Of a stretch of DNA of 64,000 nt, positions 35,589 through 44,509 are shown piece after piece (position 1 is the first letter of the stretch; each line of letters begins with the position of its first letter). The translations under genes and the position numbers were made by a program. The notes under the pieces were generated by a model. It ran no database searches. It worked only from the letters and a program-made list of their open reading frames with translations, and was not told where the DNA came from. Location of the stretch: NCBI RefSeq assembly GCF_000661915.1, contig NZ_CP007509.1, positions 3,365,501 to 3,429,500 of the forward strand, given 5' to 3'. The stretch is from Stutzerimonas decontaminans (GTDB lineage Bacteria; Pseudomonadota; Gammaproteobacteria; Pseudomonadales; Pseudomonadaceae).

Positions 35589-36176
35589 CTAACGTTCTTC
35601 CATGCTGGCCGCGCGAGCGTAAGGCAGCGCGCTCTCCGATCCATTACTAAAAGCAGCCTGCTGCGCATGCTGGCGCACATACGAAGGCAGACGCTCTTCG
35701 TGCCAGCGCTCAACCGGAGCACCTTCTGCTGCAGTCTGCGAGGTCGCGTCTGCCTGCTCGCTGTAACCGGCCAACACTGCCGACCCCTGACTGGCCTGCG
35801 GAACAGTGATACTTGGCTGAGGTGCCTGCTGGGCCAGCTGCGGGCCAGCAACCTCGTTTTGATTGTACAGACGCACACCGGCCAGGACAGCCACGGTAAC
35901 CGAAGCTGCAACTGCCAAACGACCCAGCCCTTTCCAGCCATTGCGCTGCGCCTTGACCGGAGCAGCCTCATCGGCAAGAGCAGCCGACACCGCCGAAGCG
36001 ATATCCAAACGCGGCTCAATCAACTCCTTGTGCATGGCGGCACGGGCAAGCTGATAGCGCGACCAGGTAGCACGCAGCTCCGGGTTGTCGCCTGCTAGCA
36101 TGCGACGTAATTCCAACTCGTCCGCTTCGTTATCCATCACCGCGGACAGCGATTCATGCAGGGCTTCACGACTCAT
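35589..36176 (-). CDS. mucA: Anti-sigma factor MucA, intact
   Basis: MucA holds AlgU at the inner membrane. The 195-residue product has the cytoplasmic anti-sigma domain (LHESLSAVMDNEADELELRRML, about 6-27, cut), one membrane helix at about 84-102 and a periplasmic MucB-binding tail. The length equals that of wild-type MucA, so there is no truncating frameshift of the mucA22 kind, and alginate should not be constitutively on. The ATG at 36176 has AGAGGAA upstream; the frame to 36218 would overlap algU. Confidence 0.95.
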   Translation of the reverse strand: MSREALHESLSAVMDNEADELELRRMLAGDNPELRATWSRYQLARAAMHKELIEPRLDIASAVSAALADEAAPVKAQRNGWKGLGRLAVAASVTVAVLAGVRLYNQNEVAGPQLAQQAPQPSITVPQASQGSAVLAGYSEQADATSQTAAEGAPVERWHEERLPSYVRQHAQQAAFSNGSESALPYARAASMEER

Positions 36177-36207
36177 AGCGGTTCCTCTCTTGGCTGTCGC
36201 CGCTGTC

Positions 36208-36789
36208 TCAGGATTCATGCAACAAGGGTTGCAAGGCTTTATCTATGGCTTCGCGCGCTCGAAATATCCGAGATCGCACAGTGCCCACCGGACATTGCAT
36301 GACGCTCGCAATGTCTTCATAACTAAGACCATCAAATTCGCGCAGTGTTAGAGCAGTACGCAAATCTTCCGGCAAAAGTTGAATGGTTCGATGAACGGTA
36401 TCTTCAATCTCGTCCCTGAGCAGCGAGCGCTCCGGTGACTCGATATCCTTGAGGGCATGATCGCCCTCATAGAACTCGGCATCCTCGGAACTTACATCAC
36501 TATCTGGAGGCCGCCTTCCACGCGCCACCAGATGATTCTTCGCCGTATTGATGGCGATGCGGTACAGCCAGGTATAGAACGCGCTGTCGCCGCGAAAATT
36601 AGCAAGTGCGCGGTAGGCTTTGATAAACGCCTCTTGAGCGACATCCTGAGCCTCATGGGAGTCATGCACGAATCGCACAATCAAACCAAGGATCTTGTGC
36701 TGGTATTTCATCACCAGCAGATCAAACGCCCGCTTGTCCCCACGCTGCACTCGTTCAACCAGTTGCTGGTCCTGCTCCTGAGTCAACAT
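36208..36789 (-). CDS. algU: RNA polymerase sigma factor AlgU (sigma-22, RpoE family)
   Basis: AlgU directs transcription of envelope-stress and alginate genes. The 193-residue product has sigma region 2 (DAQDVAQEAFIKAYRAL-type sequence HEAQDVAQEAFIKAYRAL; FYTWLYRIAINTAKN) and region 4 (LTLREFDGLSYEDIASVM), with the standard length. It leads the minus-strand operon algU-mucA-mucB-mucC-mucD. Two AlgU-type promoters lie upstream, so it should activate itself. Confidence 0.97.
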   Translation of the reverse strand: MLTQEQDQQLVERVQRGDKRAFDLLVMKYQHKILGLIVRFVHDSHEAQDVAQEAFIKAYRALANFRGDSAFYTWLYRIAINTAKNHLVARGRRPPDSDVSSEDAEFYEGDHALKDIESPERSLLRDEIEDTVHRTIQLLPEDLRTALTLREFDGLSYEDIASVMQCPVGTVRSRIFRAREAIDKALQPLLHES

Positions 36790-36848
36790 GAACGAGCCCT
36801 CCCGGAAGCGGAGTAGCGTCGCTCACACCAGTGAACCGACCTGCCAGA

Positions 36849-36875
36849 ATAGACCCGGGCTTTACGCAAAAGTTC
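36849..36875 (-). promoter_or_regulatory. AlgU-type promoter proximal to algU
   Basis: On the minus strand GAACTT (36870-36875) is followed after 16 bases by TCTAT (36849-36853), a good match to the AlgU/sigma-E consensus GAACTT-N16/17-TCtga. It would start transcription about 55 bases before the algU ATG and explains autoregulation. Confidence 0.78.
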
Positions 36876-37023
36876 TCCCCCTCCTAGCAAGCTATCCTGC
36901 AATACCTGACGGCGATTACACCACAGCGCTACGCCAGATTTGCTGACGACGCCGTCCTGGTGTCCATAGCAAACTCGTACCGCCCATTCACGATGGCCAG
37001 CCGGTTTGCATTCACAACTGCCT

Positions 37024-37052
37024 ATTGAGCTGCCCTGCGGGACAAAAGTTCC
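37024..37052 (-). promoter_or_regulatory. Second, distal AlgU-type promoter of algU
   Basis: GGAACTT (37046-37052 on the minus strand) and, 17 bases on, TCAAT (37024-37028) form a second AlgU-like promoter about 230 bases upstream of algU. P. aeruginosa algU also has two AlgU-dependent promoters among several. The 36790-37138 gap otherwise holds only the possible nadB promoter. Confidence 0.6.
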
Positions 37053-37083
37053 CCGCCTTAGAAGACAACCGCACAGCGATCTA

Positions 37084-37111
37084 TTTTGACGCTACCTCCC
37101 GTCTATATACT
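37084..37111 (+). promoter_or_regulatory. Possible sigma-70 promoter of nadB
   Basis: A -10 like TATACT (37106-37111) is preceded by TTTTGA (37084-37089) with a 16-base spacer; the better-looking TTGACG (37086-37091) is only 14 bases away. Transcription would start about 20 bases before nadB. A weak call. Confidence 0.4.
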
Positions 37112-37138
37112 AGGGCTCGTTTTTGCGCGGAATTGGAC

Positions 37139-38755
37139 ATGAACCAGGTTCTACAATACGACGTCTTGGTTATCGGAAGCGGCGCCGCCGGATTGACTCT
37201 GGCGCTCAACCTGCCGACAGATCTTCGCATAGCGGTACTCAGCAAGGGGGACCTGTCCAACGGCTCCACCTACTGGGCCCAAGGCGGCGTCGCGGCAGTG
37301 CTGGACACTACTGATACCGTGCAATCTCATGTCGCGGACACGCTAGTTGCTGGCGGCGGGCTCTGCCACGAGGATGCCGTCCGCTTCACCGTCGAGCACA
37401 GCAACGAAGCGATACAGTGGCTCATCGAGCAGGGCGTGCCCTTCACCCGCGACGATGCACCTGACCGCGAGGATGGAAGTTTCGAATTCCACCTCACCCG
37501 CGAGGGCGGCCATAGTCATCGACGCATCATTCATGCCGCCGACGCCACCGGCGCAGCCATATTCAATACGCTGCTTGGACAGGCCAGAAAACAGAGCAAT
37601 ATCGAGCTCCTACAGCAACGCGTCGCAGTAGACCTGATCACCGAGCACAAACTTGGCCTGCCAGGCAGGCGCTGCCTGGGTGCTTACGTGCTTAATCGCG
37701 GCACTGGCGAAGTGGAAACCTTCCAGTCACGATTCGTGGTGCTGGCTACCGGCGGCGCGGCGAAGGTCTACCTGTACACCAGCAACCCGGACAGCGCCTG
37801 CGGCGACGGCATCGCCATGGCCTGGCGCGCGGGCTGCCGTGTCGGCAACCTGGAATTCAACCAGTTTCACCCAACCTGCCTCTATCACCCGCAAGCCAAG
37901 AGCTTCCTGGTAACCGAGGCCCTGCGCGGCGAAGGCGCACTGCTCAAGCTGCCGAACGGCGAGCGCTTCATGCCACGCTTCGATGCCCGTGAGGAGCTTG
38001 CCCCCCGCGACATCGTCGCGCGCGCGATCGACCATGAAATGAAGCGCCTGGGCATCGACTGCGTCTATCTGGACATCAGCCACAAGCCGGCCGAATTCAT
38101 CAGAAACCACTTCCCCACCGTCTATGAGCGCTGCCTGGAATACGGCATCGACATCACCAGCCAGCCGATCCCGGTAGTCCCCGCCGCACACTACACCTGC
38201 GGCGGCGTGGTCGTGGATCAGGCGGGACGCACCGACATTCCCGGGCTATATGCCATTGGTGAAACGAGCTTCACGGGCCTGCATGGAGCCAATCGCATGG
38301 CCAGCAATTCTCTGCTCGAATGCTTTGTCTATGGTCGCGCCGCCGCTCAGGACATCTTGCGGGAGCTGCCAAAAGCCACCAACAGCGCAACGCTACCCGC
38401 CTGGGATGCCAGTCAGGTCACCGACTCCGACGAGGACGTCATCATCGCGCACAACTGGGACGAGCTGCGGCGCTTCATGTGGGACTACGTCGGCATCGTC
38501 CGCACCAACAAGCGACTGATGCGCGCACAACACCGGGTGCGCCTGCTGCTGAGCGAAATCGACGAGTTTTACAGCAATTACAAGGTCAGTCGCGATTTGC
38601 TAGAACTGCGCAACCTCGCACTGGTAGCCGACCTAATGATTCGCTCGGCCATGGAGCGCAAGGAAAGCCGCGGGCTTCACTACACGCTCGACTACCCGGA
38701 ACTGCTGCCCCAGGCTGTTGACACTATTCTGGCGCCGCCCACCTACGTCGACTGA
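37139..38755 (+). CDS. nadB: L-aspartate oxidase
   Basis: NadB oxidises aspartate to iminoaspartate, the first step of NAD synthesis. The 538-residue product has the FAD-binding [15 protein letters not shown] (about 11-25), the [11 protein letters not shown] and [15 protein letters not shown] motifs, and the helical C-terminal domain. The ATG at 37139 gives the usual family start and length; the open frame further upstream covers the promoter region. It is divergent from algU. Its 3' end overlaps the convergent ygfX by 32 bases. Confidence 0.96.
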   Translation: MNQVLQYDVLVIGSGAAGLTLALNLPTDLRIAVLSKGDLSNGSTYWAQGGVAAVLDTTDTVQSHVADTLVAGGGLCHEDAVRFTVEHSNEAIQWLIEQGVPFTRDDAPDREDGSFEFHLTREGGHSHRRIIHAADATGAAIFNTLLGQARKQSNIELLQQRVAVDLITEHKLGLPGRRCLGAYVLNRGTGEVETFQSRFVVLATGGAAKVYLYTSNPDSACGDGIAMAWRAGCRVGNLEFNQFHPTCLYHPQAKSFLVTEALRGEGALLKLPNGERFMPRFDAREELAPRDIVARAIDHEMKRLGIDCVYLDISHKPAEFIRNHFPTVYERCLEYGIDITSQPIPVVPAAHYTCGGVVVDQAGRTDIPGLYAIGETSFTGLHGANRMASNSLLECFVYGRAAAQDILRELPKATNSATLPAWDASQVTDSDEDVIIAHNWDELRRFMWDYVGIVRTNKRLMRAQHRVRLLLSEIDEFYSNYKVSRDLLELRNLALVADLMIRSAMERKESRGLHYTLDYPELLPQAVDTILAPPTYVD

Positions 38756-39179
38756 ACTTGAGTCGAACCCGCAAGCGACGATGCTGCTCTCGCGGTAGCG
38801 CGTCGCAGGGCACACAAACGCTGCCGGTTACACGCCGCCCCGGCAGACGAAAACGCAGAACCACCACGAGCGGCAGTGCGAGACTTTCAGGCAGCAACTG
38901 GATCGGCCGCCACCCTTGCCGCTCACTCCAGAGAGACCAGCCACGTTCATCATGACGCAGGCCGCGCCAGGCATTCCGACTGGACAGCAGAATGCTGCGC
39001 GGTAATACGTACACCGCGTGGACGAGGCACAGAAACAGGCAAGCCAGCTGCAGCCAGAACGGCGCAGACGACAGCAGGATCGCCGCCAGGGCAAGCGCCT
39101 GGGCGGCAAGATAAAGCACCAATAGCAGACCGGAAGATCGCCATCGGCACTCGAAGGGTGTGCTACTCGGGCTGGACAC
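38724..39179 (-). CDS. ygfX: YgfX/CptA-like membrane protein
   Basis: The 151-residue product has two membrane helices (about 17-35 and 38-60) and a basic cytoplasmic domain ([20 protein letters not shown]), matching YgfX, which is always encoded next to sdhE. In E. coli it was reported as a toxin (CptA) that disturbs FtsZ and MreB, but its main role is unsettled. Its start overlaps sdhE by 17 bases, and its end overlaps the convergent nadB end by 32 bases. Confidence 0.85.
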   Translation of the reverse strand: MSSPSSTPFECRWRSSGLLLVLYLAAQALALAAILLSSAPFWLQLACLFLCLVHAVYVLPRSILLSSRNAWRGLRHDERGWSLWSERQGWRPIQLLPESLALPLVVVLRFRLPGRRVTGSVCVPCDALPREQHRRLRVRLKFSRRRWAAPE

Positions 39180-39417
39180 GATCGAGGATCATTCGAACCA
39201 TGCGCCGCAGGTCCTCGTCCTCTGGTTCGCCGCGCTGCATGAACCAGCCGAACATGTCCTGATCCTCGCAGCTCAACAGTTTGCGATAGCGACGCTGATC
39301 TTCCTCATCGAGACCTGGATAGACCTCCTTGACGAAAGGCACCAGCAGAACATCCAGCTCCAGCATGCCGCGACGGCTTTGCCAAAACAGACGATTGAGT
39401 TCGGATTGCTCAGCCAT
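39163..39417 (-). CDS. sdhE: FAD assembly factor SdhE
   Basis: SdhE helps attach FAD covalently to the flavoprotein subunit of succinate dehydrogenase and fumarate reductase. The 84-residue product contains the key RGMLELD segment (the RGxxE motif) at about 16-22 and ends with the usual acidic and Arg-rich helices. A TATAAT-like -10 on the minus strand (39445-39450) lies in the gap with the divergent ygfZ gene. It is coupled to ygfX. Confidence 0.95.
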   Translation of the reverse strand: MAEQSELNRLFWQSRRGMLELDVLLVPFVKEVYPGLDEEDQRRYRKLLSCEDQDMFGWFMQRGEPEDEDLRRMVRMILDRVQPE

Positions 39418-39565
39418 ACATCGGCTCCTTTTGAGAAGGCGCGCATTATAGCGACTGTGCCATGCCCATCAGCCGCTTTTTTCGTTGTGCTGCAAACCGG
39501 CCACTACGCAACCCTTTTCATCGGCCTGCTATGATGCCCACCCCGGATTCTGAAGACGACCGATC

Positions 39566-40513
39566 ATGACCGACACTGCTTATTTCTGCGTTCTGTCGCA
39601 TGAAGGCGTCCTTGCCGTACGCGGCCCGGATGCCAGCAAGTTTCTCCAGGGTCAGCTGACCTGCAACCTCAACTATCTCACCGCCGAAACGTCCAGCCTG
39701 GGCGCCCGCTGCACACCCAAGGGGCGCATGCAGTCGAGTTTCCGCATCGTGCTGGACGGGGATGGCTATCTGCTGGCGATGGCAGGCGAGCTGCTACAGC
39801 CGCAACAGGCCGATCTGAGCAAATACGCAGCTTTCTCCAAGTCACGCCTGAGTGATGAAAGCAGCCAATGGTGCCGATTCGGTCTCGCTGGTGGCGATGG
39901 CTCGCTGGTCAGTCTCGGCCTGGATCTACCGCAGACCGCCGACAGCGTCGCGCGAAACACCGGCATGATCGCCATCCGCCTAACAGACGGCCGCGCCGAA
40001 CTATGGGTACCCCATGTCGACGCCGCTCAGACCAGAGCACGGCTGGCCGCGCAGCTGCATGAAGCACCGGTCAATCGCTGGCAGCTCGATCAGGTTCGTG
40101 CCGGCATAGGCCAAGTGTTTGGCAGCACACGCGAGTTGTTTATCCCACAGATGATCAACCTTCAGGCGCTGGGGGGCGTGAGTTTCAAGAAGGGCTGCTA
40201 CACCGGCCAGGAAATCGTCGCGCGCATGCAGTATCTGGGCAAACTCAAACGTCGCCTGCATCACCTTTCGATCGAAGGCATGCAGGATGACTTGCCGGCA
40301 GCAGGGGTAGAGATTTTCTCGCCAGTTCACGGTTCCAGCGTTGGCGAGGTGGTCATGGCCGCCAGCTCTGCCGAAGGAATCGAACTCCTCGCAGTCGTGC
40401 AGGAAGACGCCGCCGCCGATGGTCGCCTGTACCTCGGCTCGCCGGATGGTCTACCCATGACCCTGCTCGAGCTCCCGTACAGCTTGAATCCGGATCAAGA
40501 AATCCAGCGCTAG
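39566..40513 (+). CDS. ygfZ: YgfZ, folate-binding Fe-S cluster factor
   Basis: YgfZ is a GcvT-like protein that uses tetrahydrofolate to support certain Fe-S enzymes such as MiaB. The 315-residue product has the signature KGCYTGQE (about residues 210-217), with the conserved Cys, and the N-terminal RGPDASKFLQGQLT. It is divergent from sdhE; both serve cofactor assembly. Confidence 0.95.
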   Translation: MTDTAYFCVLSHEGVLAVRGPDASKFLQGQLTCNLNYLTAETSSLGARCTPKGRMQSSFRIVLDGDGYLLAMAGELLQPQQADLSKYAAFSKSRLSDESSQWCRFGLAGGDGSLVSLGLDLPQTADSVARNTGMIAIRLTDGRAELWVPHVDAAQTRARLAAQLHEAPVNRWQLDQVRAGIGQVFGSTRELFIPQMINLQALGGVSFKKGCYTGQEIVARMQYLGKLKRRLHHLSIEGMQDDLPAAGVEIFSPVHGSSVGEVVMAASSAEGIELLAVVQEDAAADGRLYLGSPDGLPMTLLELPYSLNPDQEIQR

Positions 40514-40624
40514 TGCGAACCGGAGCCAGAAAGCGTATTCCCAAGAGGCGCACCATAGGCTCATGCCGAAGTTGGCAGGCCAGAAGCGTCCAAGCGACAC
40601 TGACCGACACCATAAAGGAATGAC

Positions 40625-41461
40625 ATGAGCACCCTTGCAGAGAAAGTCCAGCGCGAACTGATCCTCGCGATCGAGAATGATGAACTCGTCCTGCCTACGC
40701 TGCCGGAGGTGGCACTACGCGTGCGCGAGGCAGCCGAAGATCCCGACATCAGTATCCCGGCACTAAGCAAAGTGATTGGCAACGACGCGGCCGTTACTGC
40801 CCGCATCATCAAAGTCGTCAACAGCCCTCTGCTGCGTAGCAGCCGCGAAATCGACGACCTGCAGATGGCGATCAGCCGCCTGGGCATCAACTACACCTGC
40901 AACCTCGCCACCGGCCTGGCGATGGAGCAGATGTTCCAGGCCACCACCGACGTCGTTGATCGAAAGATGCGCGAGGTTTGGAATAAGAGCACCGAGGTCG
41001 CGGCGATCAGCCACGTACTCTGCCGCCACTACACTCGCCTGATGCCGGACCAAGCGACACTCGCCGGACTGGTCCACCAGATCGGGATTTTGCCAATCCT
41101 GACCTACGCTGAGGAACACAGCGCGCTACTAGCAGACTCGTTCAGCCTCAACTACGTCATCGACAAGATCCACCCCATTGTGGGCGAGAAGATCCTGCGC
41201 GCCTGGGACTTCCCGGAGGCCATTGCGGCGGTCGCCGGGCAGTACACGGATTTCCAGCGCGACTCGACCAAGGCCGATTACGTAGATATCGTGCAGGTGG
41301 CGACCCTTCAGAGCTACATGGGCACCCAACATCCTTATGCGCAACTGGATTGGAGCGAAATTCCGGCCTTTGCCAAACTGGGCCTCGATCCAAGTGAACT
41401 TATGCAGGAAGACGAGGACCTGTCCGCGGCCATGGACGCTGCGATGAGCATGCTCCAGTAA
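40625..41461 (+). CDS. HDOD-domain signalling protein
   Basis: The 278-residue product is almost entirely an HDOD domain: LVLPTLPEVALRVREAAEDPDISIPALSKVIG (cut) then DAAVTARIIKVVNSPLL and the later HPIVGEKILRAWDFPEAI. HDOD proteins lack full HD hydrolase activity and act in c-di-GMP and regulatory networks. AAAGGAA precedes the ATG. No regulatory partner domain is attached. In P. aeruginosa an HDOD gene is also found near ygfZ, as I recall. Confidence 0.88.
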   Translation: MSTLAEKVQRELILAIENDELVLPTLPEVALRVREAAEDPDISIPALSKVIGNDAAVTARIIKVVNSPLLRSSREIDDLQMAISRLGINYTCNLATGLAMEQMFQATTDVVDRKMREVWNKSTEVAAISHVLCRHYTRLMPDQATLAGLVHQIGILPILTYAEEHSALLADSFSLNYVIDKIHPIVGEKILRAWDFPEAIAAVAGQYTDFQRDSTKADYVDIVQVATLQSYMGTQHPYAQLDWSEIPAFAKLGLDPSELMQEDEDLSAAMDAAMSMLQ

Positions 41462-41607
41462 GCACAGAGCCCCGCCCCTGCCGTTCGCCCGAAAGCGAGG
41501 AACCGTCCCCGTGGCGCCTAGTCACAAAAAAGGACGGCAATCTCGCCGCATCGCGCCTTGTGTCGACCAGCCGGCCGACACAAGCCAGATGAAGTAAGGA
41601 GAACGCA

Positions 41608-42123
41608 ATGACCAAAACAACCAAGACATTTTTCTCAGGTGCCTTCGCTTTGCTGGTCGGCCTGGCCGCAAACATGGCTGTTGCCGCCGAGGGTGACAAC
41701 TTCGTCGATGAGGCGTCAGCCAAGGGAATAGCGGAAATCGAAACGGCCAAGATGGCGCTGGACAAAGGCACATCCGAAGACGTGAAACAGTTTGCGCAAA
41801 AGATGATCGATGATCACACCAAGGCCAATCAGGAGCTCGCACAACTGGCGCAACAGAAAGATCTTGAGATGTCCGACGAAGCAACGCTCATGGACAAGGC
41901 CAAAGCCATGATTCTGAAGCTGCGTGATGGCGAGAACTTCGACAAGGCTTATGCCAACAACCAAGTCGTTGCGCACGAACAGACCATCGAGCTGTATCAA
42001 GAGTACGTAGAGAGCGGCGATAATGCCGACCTCAAGCAGTTTGCGCAGAAGAGCTTGCCCAAGCTCGAAGAACATCTGAAGCACGCCAAAGAGCTGCAGG
42101 CTAAGCACGGCGACAAGAACTGA
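41608..42123 (+). CDS. Secreted DUF4142 protein
   Basis: The 171-residue product has a signal peptide (cleaved after about residue 27, AVA-AEG) and a helical DUF4142 domain with a pattern like IAEIETAKMALDKGTSEDVKQFAQKMIDDHTKANQEL (cut). This ferritin-like four-helix family is periplasmic and often linked to stress, but its function is unknown. A second half repeats the pattern (ADLKQFAQKSLPKLEEHLKHAKEL). It is convergent with ung, with a hairpin between. Confidence 0.88.
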   Translation: MTKTTKTFFSGAFALLVGLAANMAVAAEGDNFVDEASAKGIAEIETAKMALDKGTSEDVKQFAQKMIDDHTKANQELAQLAQQKDLEMSDEATLMDKAKAMILKLRDGENFDKAYANNQVVAHEQTIELYQEYVESGDNADLKQFAQKSLPKLEEHLKHAKELQAKHGDKN

Positions 42124-42132
42124 TCCTCCAGG

Positions 42133-42157
42133 CCCGATGCCGCTGACAGGCATCGGG
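42133..42157. terminator. Hairpin between convergent DUF4142 gene and ung
   Basis: CCCGATGCC (42133-42141) pairs with GGCATCGGG (42149-42157), perfectly placed between the two stop codons. On the + strand TCATGCTTCT follows, a weak U-rich tail. Confidence 0.6.
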
Positions 42158-42853
42158 TCATGCTTCTGCGGGCAATCTCCAATCGATAGGCAGCATCCCC
42201 TGCTGCGTTAGAAACAGATTGGCGCGACTGAAATGACCATTGCCGATGAATCCCCGGTGAGCCGATAACGGCGAGGGATGCACCGACTTCAGCATCAGAT
42301 GCCGTGTCGCATCGATCAGTTTTGCCTTTGACTGCGCATGCGCGCCCCAAAGCATGAATACCAGGTGCGGGCGCCGCTCACCAACCACCTCGATGATTCG
42401 ATCAGTGAACGCCTGCCAGCCCGCCTTTGCATGCGAGCCCGCTACGCCCTGTTCCACGGTGAGCGATGTGTTGAGCATCAGCACGCCCTGCTCTGCCCAA
42501 TGTTGCAGATAGCCGTGGCGCGGAATGTCCAGATTCAGATCACGCTTGAGTTCCTTGAAGATATTCTGCAGCGACGGCGGCGGCGCCACTCCCGGCTGCA
42601 CAGAGAAACACAGGCCGTGGGCCTGTCCAGGACCGTGGTAGGGATCCTGGCCGAGAATCACCACCTTGACCTGATCGAGCGGGGTCGAGTTAAGCGCGTT
42701 GAAGATCATCGGCCCTGGCGGATGGATGATTTTCCCGGCGGCCTTCTCGCGCCGAAGAAATGCACCGAGTTCGAGCATGTATGGCTTGTCGAATTCCTCG
42801 CGCAGCGCATCCTTCCAGCCAGCCTCGAGCCTGATGCGATCGTCTTGGGTCAT
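42158..42853 (-). CDS. ung: Uracil-DNA glycosylase
   Basis: Ung removes uracil from DNA to start base-excision repair. The 231-residue product has the active-site [14 protein letters not shown] with Asp70, and the C-terminal [11 protein letters not shown] with the catalytic His. I chose the ATG at 42853 ([12 protein letters not shown]), the family-like start preceded by GGAAA; the longer frame to 42916 extends into the promoter. Single gene, convergent with the DUF4142 gene. Confidence 0.96.
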   Translation of the reverse strand: MTQDDRIRLEAGWKDALREEFDKPYMLELGAFLRREKAAGKIIHPPGPMIFNALNSTPLDQVKVVILGQDPYHGPGQAHGLCFSVQPGVAPPPSLQNIFKELKRDLNLDIPRHGYLQHWAEQGVLMLNTSLTVEQGVAGSHAKAGWQAFTDRIIEVVGERRPHLVFMLWGAHAQSKAKLIDATRHLMLKSVHPSPLSAHRGFIGNGHFSRANLFLTQQGMLPIDWRLPAEA

Positions 42854-43102
42854 AGCTATTTCCAGGTGGCCAAGCCGCCGAACCCTAAGAAACCCACCAC
42901 TCAATGTCAACGTCAAAACAGCGCAGCCGTTGCGCTATCGCAATATCACCCCCCCTCCTTTAGTCATAATCACACCTGGCTCACGTACTGACACGGACAT
43001 GGCTTCCAAGACGCACATAAAGAGTGACGCAAGGACCAGCCGCGGGGTAAAAAAGCCCACTGCCAATAAACCAATAACAAAAGCGATAACAAGGAACATG
43101 CA

Positions 43103-44347
43103 ATGAACCGGATTACCCTTTTGGCGCTAGGGCTGGGGTTCTGTCTTACGGCTCAGGCTGCCGACCCCATCACGCTCGGCCTCAACTACCCCCGTACTGG
43201 CAGCTACAAGGAAGAGGGTCTGGCGCAGATGCGCGGTGCCTTGATGGCCATAGACGAGATCAACCAAGCTGGCGGCGTACTCGGTCGCCCCTTGCAGTTG
43301 ATCAGCCGTAACACCGCCTCGCGCCCAGACAAGGCCGTCGCGAATGTCGACAAGATGGCTGACGAGGGTGTCGCCATGCTCTTTGGCGGCGTTTCCAGTG
43401 CGGTGGCGATCGCCGCCAGCAAGCGGGCCAAGGAACGCGGGCTGCTCTATTTCGGTACGCTGACCTATTCCAACGACACCACAGGCAAGGATGGCCACCG
43501 TTACATGTTCCGCGAGTGCAACAACGCCTGGATGAGCGCTCGGGTGTTGGGGCAGTACCTTAACGAGAACATGCCAGGCAAGACTTACTTCTACATCACC
43601 TCGGATTACACCTGGGGCCATACCAGCGAGAGCTCGCTACGCCAGGCGACCGGCACCGTCGACCAAAACAAACATCAGGGCGTCAAGACCGCTTTCCCTG
43701 GTGCACGTCTTTCCGACTACCGTGCGGCTCTGGAAAAAGCCTCCAATAGCGATGCTGAGGTATTGGTGCTCGTACTGTTCGGCGAAGACATGGTGCGCGC
43801 CATGCGCATTGCCGATGAACTGGGCCTGAACAAGAAGATGCAGATCGCCATCCCCAATTTGACGCTTTCCATGGTCGAGCTGGCGGGCCCCGACATCATG
43901 CGTGGCGTGCTTGGCACCGAACCCTGGACCTGGCGGGTCCCTGAACTGGAAGGTTCTGAGCGTGGCAAGGGGTTCGTGCGCAACTTCGGCGAACGCTATC
44001 AGACCCACCCTTCCAGCTCCGCAGCATCGGCGTACAGCATCGTCTATCAATGGGCAGATGCCGCCACCCGCGCCAAGAGCATCGGCAGCGAGCAGGTCAT
44101 CGCCGCGCTGGAAAACCACAGCTACAGCCTGCTCAAGGGCCAGCAGCAGTGGCGCGGGTTCGACCACCAGAATGTGCAGACCGTCTATGCCGTTCGTGTG
44201 AAACCGCGCGAGGAAGTGCTCAAGGACCGCTTCAAACAGGACTACTTCGAAATCGTCCATCGGCTGTCGGGCGAACAAGCCGCTCCTACGTTGACCGAAT
44301 GGCAGGAAGAGCGCCGCGCGGGCGGGCAGCCGACTAGGCTACAGTGA
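43103..44347 (+). CDS. Periplasmic substrate-binding protein of an ABC transporter (LivJ/type I fold)
   Basis: The 414-residue product has a signal peptide (cleaved after about Ala20, AQA-ADPITLG) and the type I periplasmic-binding fold (LGLNYPRTGSYKEEG; GGVSSAVAIAASKRAKERGLL, cut). These proteins usually bind branched-chain amino acids, urea, amides or related small molecules. No permease or ATPase gene is next to it, so it is either an orphan binding protein or a sensor partner. AAGGAAC is the RBS. A short basic ORF (42999-43106) overlaps the start; see the rejected list. Substrate not predictable here. Confidence 0.85.
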   Translation: MNRITLLALGLGFCLTAQAADPITLGLNYPRTGSYKEEGLAQMRGALMAIDEINQAGGVLGRPLQLISRNTASRPDKAVANVDKMADEGVAMLFGGVSSAVAIAASKRAKERGLLYFGTLTYSNDTTGKDGHRYMFRECNNAWMSARVLGQYLNENMPGKTYFYITSDYTWGHTSESSLRQATGTVDQNKHQGVKTAFPGARLSDYRAALEKASNSDAEVLVLVLFGEDMVRAMRIADELGLNKKMQIAIPNLTLSMVELAGPDIMRGVLGTEPWTWRVPELEGSERGKGFVRNFGERYQTHPSSSAASAYSIVYQWADAATRAKSIGSEQVIAALENHSYSLLKGQQQWRGFDHQNVQTVYAVRVKPREEVLKDRFKQDYFEIVHRLSGEQAAPTLTEWQEERRAGGQPTRLQ

Positions 44348-44353
44348 GAGATA

Positions 44354-44394
44354 CACGTTGCACCTGGGCAATCGAATCGCCCAGGTGCAACGTG
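44354..44394. terminator. Perfect 16-bp hairpin after the binding-protein gene
   Basis: CACGTTGCACCTGGGC (44354-44369) pairs perfectly with GCCCAGGTGCAACGTG (44379-44394) around AATCGAATC. It starts 7 bases after the stop codon. It lacks a U-tract but is strong enough to end or stabilise the transcript. Confidence 0.6.
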
Positions 44395-44509
44395 CCGCTC
44401 CGCTGACCGATCGGACGCTGCAACCTCGCCACATGAGAGGAATCCAAAGCAGCGCGACGCTTCCGTGTCGCCTGTCAGCCGAGCCTGGCACGCTACGAGG
44501 ATTTCGACC

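Noticed and set aside
38724..39417. A novel toxin-antitoxin pair (ygfX-sdhE as CptBA)
   Set aside because: SdhE is well supported as an FAD assembly factor; a toxin role for YgfX is disputed, so it is not counted as a defence system.
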